This document shows positions 1 to 7,434 of a stretch of DNA of 64,000 bases, piece after piece. Source of the stretch: Clostridiales bacterium (GTDB lineage Bacteria > Bacillota > Clostridia > Oscillospirales > Butyricicoccaceae); assembly GCA_019421385.1 (NCBI GenBank), contig JAHZFK010000006.1, positions 1 through 64,000 of the forward strand, in the 5' to 3' direction. The notes under the pieces were generated by a model that saw nothing but the letters and a program-made list of their open reading frames with translations, did no database searches and was not told the origin of the DNA. Every line of letters begins with the position of its first letter. Positions within the stretch are counted from its first letter, which is position 1. The position numbers were made by a program, and so were the translations under genes.

Positions 1-51
1 GCTTGAATGGCATTCAAGAGGTCAGCGGTTCGATCCCGCTTATCTCCACCA
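1..51 (+). tRNA. tRNA-Ala(GGC), 5' truncated by the window edge
   Basis: The visible part is the anticodon arm (CTTGA, loop ATGGCAT, TCAAG; anticodon GGC at loop positions 3-5), the variable loop, a T arm (AGCGG, TTCGATC, CCGCT), the 3' acceptor strand TATCTCC, discriminator A and an encoded CCA. The anticodon reads GCC, hence alanine. The 5' acceptor strand and D arm lie outside the window. Confidence 0.88.
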
Positions 52-64
52 ACTCAAGAGAGTG

Positions 65-99
65 AAAAAACTCGTTTCTAAAAAAGAAACGAGTTTTTT
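65..99 (+). terminator. Rho-independent terminator after tRNA-Ala
   Basis: Perfect stem AAACTCGTTTCT / AGAAACGAGTTT with a short A-rich loop and a T run inside and after the 3' arm, starting 14 nt after the tRNA CCA end. Confidence 0.85.
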
Positions 100-210
100 A
101 CTTTACGGCCCCATGTATCCATTTCTTTCAAAAACGCATAACAGCAAACAAGCATATCCTCCCACAATTTTCGCTTCTGCAAAAAAATAAATTTTTTCTG
201 AAAAAAGCGC

Positions 211-239
211 TTGACACAAGCCGCACGCCATAGTATAAT
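211..239 (+). promoter_or_regulatory. Sigma-A promoter of tRNA-Gln
   Basis: TTGACA at 211-216, 17-nt spacer, TATAAT at 234-239. Both hexamers are perfect consensus; the tRNA starts 33 nt after the -10 box. Confidence 0.9.
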
Positions 240-271
240 ATACAAGTCGCAAGGACAAAAACAAAAAATAC

Positions 272-345
272 AGCCGAATTGTGTAAAGGTAGCACGACAG
301 ACTCTGACTCTGTTTGTGAGGGTTCGAATCCTTCTTCGGCTGCCA
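272..345 (+). tRNA. tRNA-Gln(CTG)
   Basis: Complete cloverleaf: acceptor AGCCGAA / TTCGGCT, D arm with AAAGGTAGC, anticodon stem ACAGA / TCTGT around loop CTCTGAC (anticodon CTG, reads CAG), T arm with GGTTCGAATCC, discriminator G and an encoded CCA. It forms its own transcription unit with a consensus promoter upstream and a hairpin terminator directly downstream. Confidence 0.93.
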
Positions 346-350
346 CCTGA

Positions 351-385
351 AAAGCAGCTTTTCTGATGAAAAGCTGCTTTTTTCT
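351..385 (+). terminator. Rho-independent terminator after tRNA-Gln
   Basis: 13-bp stem AAAGCAGCTTTTC / GAAAAGCTGCTTT with loop TGAT followed by a T run, 5 nt after the tRNA. Confidence 0.88.
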
Positions 386-442
386 TTTTGGTTATCAACA
401 TATATTTATTTTTCGGCAGTAAAAAAAAGAGAGAGCATTGAT

Positions 443-476
443 AAAAGGCTTGTTTTCCAAAGAAAACAAGCCTTTT
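443..476 (-). terminator. Hairpin terminator downstream of the pcrA-like gene
   Basis: Perfect 15-bp stem AAAAGGCTTGTTTTC / GAAAACAAGCCTTTT with a 4-nt loop, 24 nt past the minus-strand stop codon. The T run is partly inside the stem, so termination strength is uncertain. Confidence 0.7.
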
Positions 477-499
477 CCATTTGTGCTGCGCGCCATCCG

Positions 500-2650
500 T
501 CAGCACCGTTCCAATTTTGCGCGGAAGGAGATTTTGCGCGGTGTCGGCATATCATCAAACTGCACCAGATGCGCTCCGTTTTCCATGTCGGCTTCGAGCA
601 CTGTTCCCTCACCAAACATCAAATGCCGCACCCGCTGACCGACCGGGAACACATTGTCGCTATCCTGTGTCGGGAAAAAGCGCTGCGTACTTGCGATATA
701 GCCCTCCGCTTCACGAATCAACCCTTCCTGCGGCGGCTGCGTAAAGGCCAGCCGGTCGCAGCCGATATCCAGCACAAACCGCGACGGATACCGCGGCGAG
801 CCGTCGAAATTGCGCCCGTCCGCCTCAGAGAGATACAGCCGCCGCTCCGCGCGCGTGAGCGCCACAAACGCCAAACGGCGTTCCTCCTCCATCCCCGGCA
901 GCGTGCGCACCTTGCGCGACGGGAAAATGCCCTCGTTCATGCCGCACAAGAACACATAAGGAAATTCCAATCCCTTGGCGGCATGTACGGTCATCAGCTT
1001 GACCTTGTCCCCCTGCTCCGCAGTGTCGCCGTTGGTCAGCAGCGCCACATGAGACAGGTAATGCTCGAGCGTGCACTCCTCATCGCAGGTGGTCTCGTAC
1101 AGATAAACCGACTGCTTGAGCTCCGCCAGATTGTCCAGCCGCTCCTGACTGCCCTCGGTGCGCAGCATGGCCTCATAGCCGCTTGCGTTGAGGATTGCTG
1201 ACAACACCTCGGACACCGGTCGTCCTTCGCTCGCTTCCGCAAAGGACAGGATGAGTGTCACAAACTGCCGCGCGCGCGTACCTTTGAACAGCGTGTCTTC
1301 GATATTATCCTGCAACGCGCGATACAGCGTGCAGCCGTGCTGCTCCGCATATTCCTGCAAAAATGCCATGCGCCGCTTGCCCAGATTGCGCTTAGGCACA
1401 TTGGCGATACGCCGGAAGGACAGATCATCCTGATACATGATCATCCGCAGATAGCTGAGTGCGTCCTTGATCTCCATGCGGCCGAAAAACGGCACGCCGC
1501 TATAAATGGTATACGGAATTTTTTCCCGCAGCAGCACTTCTTCCACCGCGCGTGTCACATAATGTGCGCGGTACAGCACGGTCATATCCCGATAGGCTGT
1601 GCCCTCTCCGTGCAGCCGCTGCATCTCCCCTGCCATCCACTCAGCTTCTGCCTCCTGTGTCTGCGCGAAGTGACACACGACCGGTTCGCCGTCCGGCAGG
1701 GTCGGGATCATATCCTTTTTCATGCGGTACTGGTTTTTGTCGATCAGCGCATTGGCAGCCGCCAGAATTTGCGGTGTCGAGCGGTAATTCTGCATCATCA
1801 TGATGGTTTTTGTGCCCGGAAAAGCTTTGTCAAAATCGAGCAGGTATTTGACGTTTGCACCGCGCCAAGTATAAATGGTCTGGTCGGGGTCGCCCACGAT
1901 GAACAGGTTTTTGTGATACCCGCACAGTACCTCCATCAGCTCGTATTGCAGCTGGTCAATATCCTGAAACTCGTCGATCATGATATATTCCAGCCGCTGC
2001 TGCCACTTGCGCCGAATATCCACATGCTCACGGAAGATATACAGCGAAAACTTGATCAAATCATTGTAATCCAGCCCGAAGCACTTTTTCTCCTGATACA
2101 GATAGCCGTAGAAAATGATATCCGAGGTGGATGCCGCCCGCTCGTACTTGTCCCGCAGGGTATCCAGCGGCAGCGTGATCATGTCCTCGTAATAGTTCGG
2201 GTCCTTGAACAGCTTGCGGATCTCGATCATGTCCCGCGCGGCGGAAAAGGTCATATCGCGCAGCGTCAACCCGCGCTCCTCATAGATGATTTGCAGCATC
2301 GCGTCGATATCCGCATTATCCAGCACCAGAAAGCTTTTGGGATACTGCACCGCATGGCTGTCCTCCTGCAGCACCGAGACGCAAAAGCCGTGAAAGGTGT
2401 TGATCCGGCCGGTATCGTTGTCGCCCGTCAGCAGGTGGATGCGCTGCCGCATTTCAGCCGCTGCCTTATTGGTAAACGTGACACACAGGATATTCCCCGG
2501 CAGGATGCCCAGTTCATTCACCAGAAAGGCAAACCGATGGGTCAGCGCACGGGTCTTGCCCGAGCCAGCCCCTGCAATCACGCGCACAAAGCCCTCCGTC
2601 GCGGTAACCGCCTCCCGCTGCGCCTGATTCAGCCCTTGCAGCAAATCCAT
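500..2650 (-). CDS. pcrA: UvrD/PcrA-type superfamily 1 DNA helicase
   Basis: 3'-5' ATP-dependent DNA helicase of the UvrD/Rep/PcrA family, used in nucleotide excision repair and removal of recombination intermediates. The 716-aa protein has Walker A GAGSGKT (about residues 27-33), the TFTNKAA motif, Walker B IDEFQDI, GDPDQTIYTWRGA, the QNYRST motif, VHAAKGLEF and VALTRAERRLYL. The C-terminus contains the short PcrA-type domain GQRVRHLMFGEGTV, which in B. subtilis PcrA contacts RNA polymerase. Its promoter carries a LexA-like box (2671-2684), consistent with SOS control. A paralogous UvrD-like name is equally possible; the helicase assignment is firm. Confidence 0.92.
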   Translation of the reverse strand: MDLLQGLNQAQREAVTATEGFVRVIAGAGSGKTRALTHRFAFLVNELGILPGNILCVTFTNKAAAEMRQRIHLLTGDNDTGRINTFHGFCVSVLQEDSHAVQYPKSFLVLDNADIDAMLQIIYEERGLTLRDMTFSAARDMIEIRKLFKDPNYYEDMITLPLDTLRDKYERAASTSDIIFYGYLYQEKKCFGLDYNDLIKFSLYIFREHVDIRRKWQQRLEYIMIDEFQDIDQLQYELMEVLCGYHKNLFIVGDPDQTIYTWRGANVKYLLDFDKAFPGTKTIMMMQNYRSTPQILAAANALIDKNQYRMKKDMIPTLPDGEPVVCHFAQTQEAEAEWMAGEMQRLHGEGTAYRDMTVLYRAHYVTRAVEEVLLREKIPYTIYSGVPFFGRMEIKDALSYLRMIMYQDDLSFRRIANVPKRNLGKRRMAFLQEYAEQHGCTLYRALQDNIEDTLFKGTRARQFVTLILSFAEASEGRPVSEVLSAILNASGYEAMLRTEGSQERLDNLAELKQSVYLYETTCDEECTLEHYLSHVALLTNGDTAEQGDKVKLMTVHAAKGLEFPYVFLCGMNEGIFPSRKVRTLPGMEEERRLAFVALTRAERRLYLSEADGRNFDGSPRYPSRFVLDIGCDRLAFTQPPQEGLIREAEGYIASTQRFFPTQDSDNVFPVGQRVRHLMFGEGTVLEADMENGAHLVQFDDMPTPRKISFRAKLERC

Positions 2651-2670
2651 CCTGTTTTCTCCCCTTTAAT

Positions 2671-2684
2671 AGAACATTTGTTTT
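2671..2684 (-). promoter_or_regulatory. LexA-like SOS box over the pcrA start site
   Basis: AGAACATTTGTTTT resembles the Gram-positive SOS consensus CGAACRNRYGTTCG and lies just downstream of the -10 box, over the expected transcription start. The same core AACATTTGTT occurs at dinB (6994-7007) and at the capsid cassette (32953-32966). The LexA assignment is inferred from the motif and the genes. Confidence 0.65.
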
Positions 2685-2688
2685 CTTC

Positions 2689-2717
2689 ATTATACAATGA
2701 ACGGACGCAATACTCAA
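2689..2717 (-). promoter_or_regulatory. Sigma-A promoter of the pcrA-like gene
   Basis: On the minus strand: TTGAGT (2712-2717), 17-nt spacer, TATAAT (2689-2694). Confidence 0.8.
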
Positions 2718-2800
2718 CAGAAAATGCAAAACCCCGTTGTGCATCCACCTTGCGATACTGCCAGAGATGGTGGCTTTTTGTTGCTTTTTTCACTTAGTTA

Positions 2801-2820
2801 TGCTAATATTTAGGTTAGCA
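2801..2820 (+). promoter_or_regulatory. Inverted repeat upstream of marR, candidate autoregulatory operator
   Basis: TGCTAA, 8 nt, TTAGCA: a perfect 6-bp dyad 25 nt before the MarR start codon. MarR proteins usually bind dyads in their own promoters; binding here is inferred from position only. Confidence 0.45.
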
Positions 2821-2844
2821 AATGATTAGAAAGGCGGTGCGGAT

Positions 2845-3309
2845 ATGGCCAGTGCGGAACAACTGAACTCTTTTCTGGTCGATCTGTTCGGCCGCGTCAA
2901 TAAGATTGAGGAACGCGCCATGGCGGACGGTCTGGGCAGCGCCATCTCGATCACCGAAATCCACATCATCGAAAAAATCGGCGCGAAAGAACCGGTGCGC
3001 ATGAGCGAGGTCGCCAAATCCATCGGCGTGACGCTTGCCACATTGACCGTCGCCTGCGACAAGCTGGAGGCCAAGGAGCTGGTCAGCCGCGCACGCAGCA
3101 GCACCGACCGGCGTGTCGTCAATATTACGCTCACGCCCAAAGGCCGCGCGGCCTACGAGTATCATAAAGCGTTCCACGAGCGCATGATCGCATCCGTGAT
3201 GGAGACACTGTCGCCCGAACAGGCGGCTGTGCTGGCGCAAAGTCTGGAAAAATTACAGGATTTCTTCCGGCAGGAGGAATCCGCAGCGGGAGGGGTTTGC
3301 AACGGATAA
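2845..3309 (+). CDS. MarR family transcriptional regulator
   Basis: 154-aa winged-helix regulator. The helix-turn-helix is at about residues 50-85 (RMSEVAKSIGVTLATLTVACDKL), followed by the wing with the typical D-R-R segment (SSTDRRVVNITLT). Flanking helices form the expected dimer interface. The ATG is preceded by a purine-rich AAAGGCGG. The gene overlaps the AEC transporter reading frame by 8 nt, so the two are translationally linked and the regulator probably controls the transporter or responds to its substrate. The ligand is not predictable. Confidence 0.88.
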   Translation: MASAEQLNSFLVDLFGRVNKIEERAMADGLGSAISITEIHIIEKIGAKEPVRMSEVAKSIGVTLATLTVACDKLEAKELVSRARSSTDRRVVNITLTPKGRAAYEYHKAFHERMIASVMETLSPEQAAVLAQSLEKLQDFFRQEESAAGGVCNG

Positions 3310-4252
3310 TCTGATTTTCTGTCTCAACGCAACCGTCCCGATTTTTGCAATCATTTTGCTGGGCCGCGTGCTGCGTGCCCGGCACTTTTTTTCGCCGCAG
3401 ACGCTCTCCGACCTTGATCGGCTGTCGTTCAAGGTGCTGCTGCCCGTTTTGCTGTTCCGCGACATCGCAGCGGGGCGCATCACCGAGCAGTTCGACCTGA
3501 AATTCTTCCTGTTCTGTGCGGGCGTGACGACCGTTTACTTTTTCGCCATCTGGCTGGGCGCGGCAAAGTTGCTGCCGGACAAAAGCATGGTCGGCGCGTT
3601 CACGCAAGGCGCGTTTCGCGGCTCACAGGCGATTTTGGGCGTAGCGTTCGTGCAAAACCTGTACGGGGACGCGGGACTGGTGCCGCTGATGATCGTGGCG
3701 AGCGTGCCGCTGTACAACATCTTTTCGGTGCTGGTGCTGACCGTCACCGCGCCGGACGCAAAAAACGCCCAGCACAAGGGCATCGTATCACGCACGCTGG
3801 GCGGTATCCTCACCAATCCGATCATCCTCGGCATTCTGGCAGGTCTGCCGTTTTCACTCTTGCAGGTCGATTTTCCACCCATGCTGTCCAAGGGGCTGGA
3901 CATGCTGGCGACCTGCGCCACACCGGTTGCCCTCATCAGTATCGGCGCGGGCTTCGAGGGTGCGAAGGCGATCAAAAAGCTCGCCCCGACCTGCGCCGCG
4001 ACCTTCATCAAGCTGATCCTGCTGCCGGTTATTTTCCTGCCGATCGCCGCGTGGATGGGCTTTCGCGATCAGGCAATGGTCGCGCTGGTCATCCTGTGCG
4101 GCGCACCGAGCACGGTCTCCGGCTATGTGATGGCAAAAAACATGGGCGGCGACCATGTGCTGGCGGCGTCCATCGTCGTGCTCAGTACGGCGCTCAGCGC
4201 GGTCACGCTGACGGCAACGCTTTTTATCCTGCGCACGGCAGGTTTGATTTGA
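3302..4252 (+). CDS. AEC (auxin efflux carrier) family transporter, non-AUG start
   Basis: Integral membrane permease of the AEC/BASS-like superfamily; family members export or take up organic acids or amino-acid derivatives, and the substrate here is unknown. About ten hydrophobic segments run along the protein, with conserved PVLLFRDIA near the N-terminus and APSTVSGYVMAKNMGG near the C-terminus. No ATG, GTG or TTG precedes the first helix in frame. The family-like N-terminus (DNLIFCLNATVPIFAIILLG) begins directly after an ACG codon at 3302, placed 6 nt after a strong GGGAGGGG ribosome site inside the end of marR. The next TTG (3356) would delete part of helix 1. Either ACG is used, or an ATG has mutated or been misread. 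Confidence 0.8.
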   Translation, partial: TDNLIFCLNATVPIFAIILLGRVLRARHFFSPQTLSDLDRLSFKVLLPVLLFRDIAAGRITEQFDLKFFLFCAGVTTVYFFAIWLGAAKLLPDKSMVGAFTQGAFRGSQAILGVAFVQNLYGDAGLVPLMIVASVPLYNIFSVLVLTVTAPDAKNAQHKGIVSRTLGGILTNPIILGILAGLPFSLLQVDFPPMLSKGLDMLATCATPVALISIGAGFEGAKAIKKLAPTCAATFIKLILLPVIFLPIAAWMGFRDQAMVALVILCGAPSTVSGYVMAKNMGGDHVLAASIVVLSTALSAVTLTATLFILRTAGLI

Positions 4253-4277
4253 CATTATCCCTCCATACTGGTATTGT
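4249..4277 (+). promoter_or_regulatory. Promoter of the MocR regulator
   Basis: TTGACA (4249-4254), 17-nt spacer, TATTGT (4272-4277). The -35 box overlaps the stop region of the AEC transporter. Confidence 0.78.
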
Positions 4278-4309
4278 AAAAACAGCAATGCCAGTTTGGA
4301 GGGATTTTT
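4257..4309 (+). promoter_or_regulatory. Large inverted repeat at the MocR promoter: operator, attenuator or both
   Basis: ATCCCTCCA (4257-4265) pairs with TGGAGGGAT (4297-4305), extended inside by ACTGG / CCAGT and followed by TTTTT. It covers the promoter spacer and -10 box. As DNA it could be a MocR operator; as RNA it could terminate transcription from the AEC gene. The sequence does not decide between these. Confidence 0.5.
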
Positions 4310-4339
4310 CTCTCCTGCCCCACCACGGAGGAATGCACC

Positions 4340-5749
4340 ATGCTCACCTATCATCTTGACCCGCACAGCAAAACGCCGCTCTATGAGCAGCTGTACCGCG
4401 CGGTGCGCGCGGATATCATGTCGGGCGCGCTGTCGGGCGGCGACCGTCTGCCCAGCAAACGCCAGCTCGCCGCCAATCTGCATGTCAGTCAAATCACGGT
4501 CGAAACCGCTTACGGTCAGCTGTTGGCGGAGGGCTATATCGCCTCTGCGCCGCGCCGCGGCTACTTCGTGCAGGCGCAGTTGTCCCTGCCCGCACCGGTG
4601 CAGACGCCGCGCGCCGCTGCACCCGCTTCCCCCACTGCGGAAACGCCCTTTCTCTATGATTTCCGCACCAATATTGTGGACAACGGCTGCTTCCCGTTCT
4701 CCACATGGGCACGGCTCAGCCGCAGCGTGCTCAGTGAATATTCTGACCGTCTGCTGCGCGCGACCGACCCTTGCGGTGCGCTCGAGCTGCGCGAGCAAAT
4801 CGCGCGGTATCTGTACGACTTTCGCGGCATCAGCATTTCACCGGACAACATTCTGGTCGGTGCAGGTTCGGAATACCTGATGCAGCTGGTCATCCAGCTT
4901 CTGGGACGCGACCGGGTATATGGTCTGGAAAATCCGGGCTACCGCAAGCTGTACCAGATTTTCGCCGCGGGCGGCGCGGAGGTGCGTCCGCTGCCGCTGG
5001 ACAAAAGCGGCCTGCGGGCGGATGCGCTCGCGGCAAGCGATGCGTCGGTCGTTTACCTGACCCCCTCGCACCATTTCCCGCTCGGCACAGTCATGCCCGC
5101 CGCGCGGCGGCTGGAGATTTTGCGCTGGGCGTCCGACGCGCCCGACCGCTATATCATCGAGGACGACTATGACAGCGAATTCCGCTATGCCTCGCGTCCT
5201 ATTCCTGCGCTGGGCGAGCTTGACCGCGCAGGGCGGGTCGTGTACGTCAACACCTTTGCCAAAAGCCTTGCCCCCGGCCTGCGCATCGGCTATCTGGTGC
5301 TGCCGGATGCGCTGATGGCGCGCTACCGCGAGCGGTTCTCGCTTTACTCCTCGACCGTGCCCAGCTTCGAGCAGCACACACTGGCGGCTTTCCTGCGCAC
5401 GGGTGCGTTCGAGCGGCATATCAGCCGCAGCCGCAAGGTATATCAGGCGCGGCGCGACGCGCTGCTGGCCGCACTTGCGCGTGAGCTTGCCGACCTGCCG
5501 CACGAGGTATCCCGCTCGGAAGCCGGGCTGCACCTGCTGCTGCACATGCGCAACGGCATGTTCGAACGGGAACTGATCGAACGCGCAGCCGCAGCTGGCG
5601 TGCGGGTATACGGCCTTTCGGCGTACTACACCCCACCTGTCCAGCCGCCCAAGGCAACACTGGTTTTGGGCTATGCAGGCTTGACCGAAGCACAAATTGA
5701 TGCGGCCGCCGCTCTGCTGCGGCAGGCGTGGAGCAAAAAGAAGTCCTGA
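4340..5749 (+). CDS. MocR-type PLP-dependent transcriptional regulator (GntR wHTH + aminotransferase domain)
   Basis: 469-aa fusion of an N-terminal GntR winged helix (residues about 10-78; LYEQLYRAVRADIMSGALSGG, LPSKRQLAANLHVSQITVETAY) with a fold-type I aminotransferase domain. The PLP lysine is in TFAKSLAPGLRIGY, and the IIEDDYDSEFRY motif supplies the aspartate that contacts the pyridine nitrogen. MocR proteins sense PLP or amino-acid-PLP adducts and regulate genes such as pdxST or GABA use. No pdxST is nearby; the adjacent AEC transporter is a possible target. It ends in a hairpin shared with convergent dinB. Confidence 0.9.
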   Translation: MLTYHLDPHSKTPLYEQLYRAVRADIMSGALSGGDRLPSKRQLAANLHVSQITVETAYGQLLAEGYIASAPRRGYFVQAQLSLPAPVQTPRAAAPASPTAETPFLYDFRTNIVDNGCFPFSTWARLSRSVLSEYSDRLLRATDPCGALELREQIARYLYDFRGISISPDNILVGAGSEYLMQLVIQLLGRDRVYGLENPGYRKLYQIFAAGGAEVRPLPLDKSGLRADALAASDASVVYLTPSHHFPLGTVMPAARRLEILRWASDAPDRYIIEDDYDSEFRYASRPIPALGELDRAGRVVYVNTFAKSLAPGLRIGYLVLPDALMARYRERFSLYSSTVPSFEQHTLAAFLRTGAFERHISRSRKVYQARRDALLAALARELADLPHEVSRSEAGLHLLLHMRNGMFERELIERAAAAGVRVYGLSAYYTPPVQPPKATLVLGYAGLTEAQIDAAAALLRQAWSKKKS

Positions 5750-5768
5750 ACGGTTCAGGACTTCTTTT
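5741..5768. terminator. Bidirectional terminator shared by mocR and dinB
   Basis: AAGTCCTGAA, loop CGG, TTCAGGACTT followed by CTTTTCTTC. The hairpin includes the last codons of the MocR gene (stop 5747-5749) and the end of convergent dinB (stop 5755-5757), so only 5 nt separate the two stops. Confidence 0.78.
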
Positions 5769-6978
5769 CTTCTTTCGGCTTTTCGTTTTTGCGTACCGTG
5801 TTGGCAAACATCACCGACTGCTTGCCGAAGCGCTGGCGCAGCGCATCCACCGTGCGATCCAGTTCGCGCTGCTTTTGGCGGGACTGTACTGTCTGCGCGC
5901 TGTCAAACAGAGAAAGCTGCTCACAAGACTGGTTTTCCGGCAGTAGGTTCGCCGCCGTGACTGACAGCAGGCGCACCGGCTTGTCCATCGACCAATGCGC
6001 GCGCAGCAGCGCCAGCGCGGTTTCAAACAGAACACGGGTGGAATTGGTCGGCTGCTCGAGCGTCATCTGCCGCGAACGGTTGTGAAACTCCGGGTCGCGA
6101 ATGCCGATCTGCACGGTCTGGCACACCATCCCGCGCGCCCGCAAGCGGCGGCCGACATTGTCACACAGCGCAGTCAACCCCATGCGGCACTCTTCCTCGC
6201 CCAGCAGATTGTGTGCAAACGTCATGCCGTTGCCCACGCTTTTGACCTCGCGCTCGGCATAGAACGAGCGCACCGGCTCGTCATCCTCGCCCCGGGCATA
6301 GCGCAGCAGCATATCGCCCTGCTTGCCGAAAATACTGTGCACAAACGCAGGCTCACATGCCGCCAAGTCTCCAATCGTGTGCACGCCCAGCCCGTCCAGC
6401 CGCGCGGCAGCGCGCCTACCCACATACAGCAGCGTATTCACCGGCAGCGGCCAGACCCGCTCATGGAAGTTTTCGCGCGAAAAGACGGTTGTCGCATCCG
6501 GTTTCTTGTAATCGCTGCCCAGCTTGGCGAACGCGCGGTTGAACGACACGCCGACCGAGATCGTCAGCCCGACCTCCTCCCGCATACGGCGGCGCAGCTC
6601 GTCCGCGATCTGCTCCCCCGTACCAAACAGGTGCATTGATCCGGTCACATCGAGAAAGGACTCGTCAATGCCGAACGGATCGACCAGATCGGTGTATTGC
6701 AGGTACAGCTCGTTGCAGCGGCGCGAATACTTGACGTATTCCTCGCGGTGCGGCGCGACCAGCCGCAGATCCGGGCATTTTCGCTTTGCCTGCCAGATGG
6801 TTTCCGCCGTCTGCACCCCGAATGCTTTGGCCTTTTCGTTTTTGGCAAGGATGATGCCGTGGCGGCTTTCCGGATCGCCGCAGACCGCACTCGGCCCGTC
6901 GGCGAGCGTCGGGTCGAGCAAAGTCTCGACCGAAGCATAAAACGAATTGCAGTCGCAATGCAGAATGGTACGCTCCAC
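5755..6978 (-). CDS. dinB: Y-family DNA polymerase IV (UmuC/DinB family)
   Basis: Error-prone translesion polymerase. From the GTG start the protein is 407 aa. The palm metal-binding motif DCNSFYASVE is at the N-terminus and the second acidic pair is in GIDESFLDVTGS. The thumb/HhH segment and little-finger region follow (TFAHNLL; TLEQPTNSTRVLFETA). GTG at 6978 is chosen because GGGGGGAG lies 5 nt upstream and the family motif starts eight residues in; the longer open frame upstream lacks homology. A LexA-like box overlaps its transcription start, as expected for an SOS gene. Confidence 0.92.
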   Translation of the reverse strand: MERTILHCDCNSFYASVETLLDPTLADGPSAVCGDPESRHGIILAKNEKAKAFGVQTAETIWQAKRKCPDLRLVAPHREEYVKYSRRCNELYLQYTDLVDPFGIDESFLDVTGSMHLFGTGEQIADELRRRMREEVGLTISVGVSFNRAFAKLGSDYKKPDATTVFSRENFHERVWPLPVNTLLYVGRRAAARLDGLGVHTIGDLAACEPAFVHSIFGKQGDMLLRYARGEDDEPVRSFYAEREVKSVGNGMTFAHNLLGEEECRMGLTALCDNVGRRLRARGMVCQTVQIGIRDPEFHNRSRQMTLEQPTNSTRVLFETALALLRAHWSMDKPVRLLSVTAANLLPENQSCEQLSLFDSAQTVQSRQKQRELDRTVDALRQRFGKQSVMFANTVRKNEKPKEEKKS

Positions 6979-6993
6979 GCGGCTCCCCCCAAT

Positions 6994-7007
6994 CGAACAT
7001 TTGTTTC
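6994..7007 (-). promoter_or_regulatory. LexA-like SOS box at dinB
   Basis: CGAACATTTGTTTC is close to the SOS consensus CGAACRNRYGTTCG and sits over the predicted dinB transcription start, between the -10 box (7012-7017) and the ribosome site. Confidence 0.72.
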
Positions 7008-7011
7008 TTTT

Positions 7012-7040
7012 ATTGTAGCAGAGAATTTGCGCCTTGACAA
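7012..7040 (-). promoter_or_regulatory. Sigma-A promoter of dinB
   Basis: Minus strand: TTGTCA (7035-7040), 17-nt spacer, TACAAT (7012-7017). Its -35 box overlaps the -35 box of the divergent thi promoter, so the two units share one back-to-back promoter. Confidence 0.78.
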
Positions 7041-7062
7041 CCACTTTTCACAGGACTATACT
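7034..7062 (+). promoter_or_regulatory. Sigma-A promoter of the thi operon
   Basis: TTGACA (7034-7039), 17-nt spacer, TATACT (7057-7062). The TPP riboswitch begins about 9 nt downstream. Confidence 0.85.
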
Positions 7063-7070
7063 GGATTTGC

Positions 7071-7160
7071 AAGCAAGGGTGCCGTGATGAGCGGCTGAGA
7101 GGGCGAGAGCCTAACCTTTTGAACCTGTTGGTTAGCACCATCGTAGGGAAGCTGTCGCAT
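7071..7160 (+). promoter_or_regulatory. TPP (THI-box) riboswitch
   Basis: Contains the conserved blocks GGGTGCC, GGCTGAGAGGG, TTTGAACCTG and CATCGTAGGGAAG in the right order and spacing. It is followed by a strong terminator hairpin (7177-7212) before thiS, so thiamin pyrophosphate binding probably causes premature termination. Confidence 0.93.
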
Positions 7161-7176
7161 CGCAAATGATTTTATG

Positions 7177-7212
7177 CTCCGGTTTTACCGCATGGTGAAA
7201 CCGGAGTATTTT
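7177..7212 (+). terminator. Expression-platform terminator of the TPP riboswitch
   Basis: Stem CTCCGGTTTTACC / GGTGAAACCGGAG with loop GCAT, then TATTTTTATT. It lies between the aptamer and the thiS ribosome site. Confidence 0.88.
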
Positions 7213-7235
7213 TATTGCCTGAAAGAAGGGATTTT

Positions 7236-7430
7236 ATGAAGATAAACGGCGAATTATGCACCTGTTCTCCGGGCATGACCGTTCTGTCTCTTTTGGAGCA
7301 GCGCGGACATGACCCGCAGCGCGTCGCGGTCGAGCGCAACGGACAGATCGTGCCGCGCGCCCGCTTCGGTGACGAAACGCTGCATGAGGACGATGTGATC
7401 GAAATTGTGCAGTTTGTCGGCGGGGGCTGA
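7236..7430 (+). CDS. thiS: ThiS sulfur carrier protein
   Basis: 64-aa ubiquitin-like sulfur carrier for the thiazole ring of thiamin. It ends in the required Gly-Gly (FVGGG), which is adenylated by ThiF and then thiocarboxylated. The core reads MKINGE at the start and DVIEIVQFVGGG at the end. ATG 7236 is chosen over an upstream frame start because AGAAGGG precedes it and the family begins at this residue. First gene after the TPP riboswitch; 4 nt separate it from thiF. Confidence 0.93.
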   Translation: MKINGELCTCSPGMTVLSLLEQRGHDPQRVAVERNGQIVPRARFGDETLHEDDVIEIVQFVGGG

Positions 7431-7434
7431 AGCC

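Noticed and set aside
1337..2797. 486-codon open frame on the plus strand
   Set aside because: Antisense to the pcrA-like helicase gene; same shadow effect.
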